Below, one piece after another: positions 63,238-64,000 of a stretch of 64,000 nucleotides of DNA; the stretch's first letter is position 1; the number at the start of each line of letters is the position of its first letter. The stretch is from an uncultured Pelagibacteraceae bacterium. GTDB taxonomy: Bacteria > Pseudomonadota > Alphaproteobacteria > Pelagibacterales > Pelagibacteraceae. A model generated the notes under the pieces. The model saw nothing but the letters and a program-made list of their open reading frames with translations, was not told the origin of the DNA and did not search any database. Location of the stretch: the NCBI GenBank assembly GCA_902601785.1, contig CACKOH010000004.1, positions 1 to 64,000 on the forward strand, written 5' to 3'. Both the position numbers and the translations under genes were made by a program.

Positions 63238-64000
63238 ATGGCATCTAAAACCTCTAAAGCTATTAAAATCTCACAAAAACATTTGTTAGGTATTCAAGAT
63301 TTGTCAGTAAATGATGTAAGTATCATTCTTAACGAAGCACAGACCTTTATATCAATAAACCGAAGTAAGAATAAAAAAATTGATGTTTTAAGAGGTAAAA
63401 CTCAAATAAATCTTTTTTTTGAACCATCAACCAGGACACAAAGCTCATTTGAATTAGCAGGAAAAAGATTAGGTGCTGATGTCATGTCAATGAATATGGG
63501 TAATTCAGCAATTAAAAAAGGTGAAACACTAATTGATACAGCTATGACATTAAATGCAATGCATCCTGATATCATAGTTATAAGACATCAAGACTCAGGG
63601 GCTTGCAATCTTCTTTCACAAAAAGTTAATTGTGTAGTATTAAATGCTGGAGATGGGCGCAGAGAACATCCTACCCAAGCGTTACTGGATGCGCTAACAA
63701 TAATTAACCGAAAAGATAAAATCCAAGGGTTAAAAATTGCAATATGTGGAGATATTTTGCATTCACGTGTAGCTAGATCAAATATTTACTTGTTAACTAT
63801 GCTTGGAGCTGAGGTAAATATAGTTGCTCCTACGAATTTGATGCCAAAAGAAATAGAAAAATTTGGGGTTAATACTTTTACTGATATGAAAAAAGGACTG
63901 AAAGATTGTGACATTGTGATGATGTTAAGATTGCAAAATGAGAGAATGACCAGTTCTTTCTTGTCATCTAATAGAGAATATTATGAATACTATGGTTTAA
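63238..64000 (+). CDS. pyrB: Aspartate carbamoyltransferase, N-terminal part (runs off the window)
   Basis: The first 254 codons are present; the frame is open to the last base. It makes carbamoyl aspartate for pyrimidines. [23 protein letters not shown] carries the carbamoyl phosphate motif [18 protein letters not shown] the next, [21 protein letters not shown] the third, and [10 protein letters not shown] the aspartate region. An inverted repeat precedes the start. Start ATG 63238 gives [23 protein letters not shown], with a slightly longer N-terminus than many homologues. Confidence 0.95.
   Translation, partial: MASKTSKAIKISQKHLLGIQDLSVNDVSIILNEAQTFISINRSKNKKIDVLRGKTQINLFFEPSTRTQSSFELAGKRLGADVMSMNMGNSAIKKGETLIDTAMTLNAMHPDIIVIRHQDSGACNLLSQKVNCVVLNAGDGRREHPTQALLDALTIINRKDKIQGLKIAICGDILHSRVARSNIYLLTMLGAEVNIVAPTNLMPKEIEKFGVNTFTDMKKGLKDCDIVMMLRLQNERMTSSFLSSNREYYEYYGL

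Overview
This is a 64 kb stretch of an AT-rich, gene-dense chromosome. The gene order, lean intergenic spaces and metabolism point to a marine alphaproteobacterium of the SAR11 (Pelagibacterales) group. Supporting signs are a SAM-V type riboswitch in front of a metY-like gene, four-subunit sarcosine oxidase, a proton-pumping pyrophosphatase, GatCAB, alphaproteobacterial operons (dapA-smpB-folK-rel-pyrE-pdxJ-acpS-lepB-rnc-recO; glyA-nrdR-ribD-ribE-ribBA-ribH-nusB-thiL), frequent ATGA-type overlaps and a lysine/asparagine-rich proteome. Species cannot be fixed from the sequence alone.

Layout. 1-4739 (+): end of dacA, then tmk-holB-metG-tatD-MBL hydrolase. 4734-6966 (-): periplasmic glutathione peroxidase, nhaA and a zinc-ribbon membrane protein. 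7060-9773 (+): tRNA-Pro, an NDUFS4-like complex I protein, an SbmA/BacA-like transporter, glpX, tRNA-Glu and a GIY-YIG protein. 9770-17178 (+): a surface polysaccharide cluster with a two-domain glycosyltransferase, polysaccharide deacetylase, methyltransferase-like protein, gmd, a ColD-type dehydratase, an SDR reductase and a family 9 glycosyltransferase. Gmd, ColD and the SDR fit synthesis of a GDP-activated 3,6-dideoxyhexose. 17168-18944: an accessory patch with a tyrosine recombinase (-), a near-perfect inverted repeat directly upstream of it, a 58-residue membrane-protein ORF, a strikingly GC-rich (about 63% over 70 bp) hairpin-flanked element with a 49-codon minus-strand frame, and a minimal MGMT-domain protein. 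A 534 bp gene-free AT-rich stretch follows.

19479-24712 (-): two transporters, hom, a lipoprotein, argC, rpsI and rplM. 24859-26248 (+): SAM-V riboswitch and metY-like gene. 26241-34123 and on to 40115 (mostly -): heme A synthase, chorismate mutase (+), L33, MerR, IHF-alpha, plsX, L32, a cytochrome bc1 chaperone, bamE (+), hppA, thiL-nusB-riboflavin genes-nrdR-glyA-rpiB and a 2OG hydroxylase-like gene. 40189-41178 (+): hemB. 41179-48508 (-): recO up to dapA. 48552-50768 (+): lytic transglycosylase. Then tRNA-Ser (-), soxBDAG (+), a thermonuclease-like protein, MATE pump, trhO, an O-methyltransferase and gatBAC (-), ruvX (+) and the start of pyrB (+), which runs off the window.

The core genes are ordinary in kind, but several are reduced: the Rel/SpoT protein lacks the usual region between TGS and ACT, the RibA half of RibBA has lost its zinc cysteines, era is missing between rnc and recO, and fabH is missing between plsX and ihfA. 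The least explained DNA is the accessory patch at about 17.2-18.9 kb.
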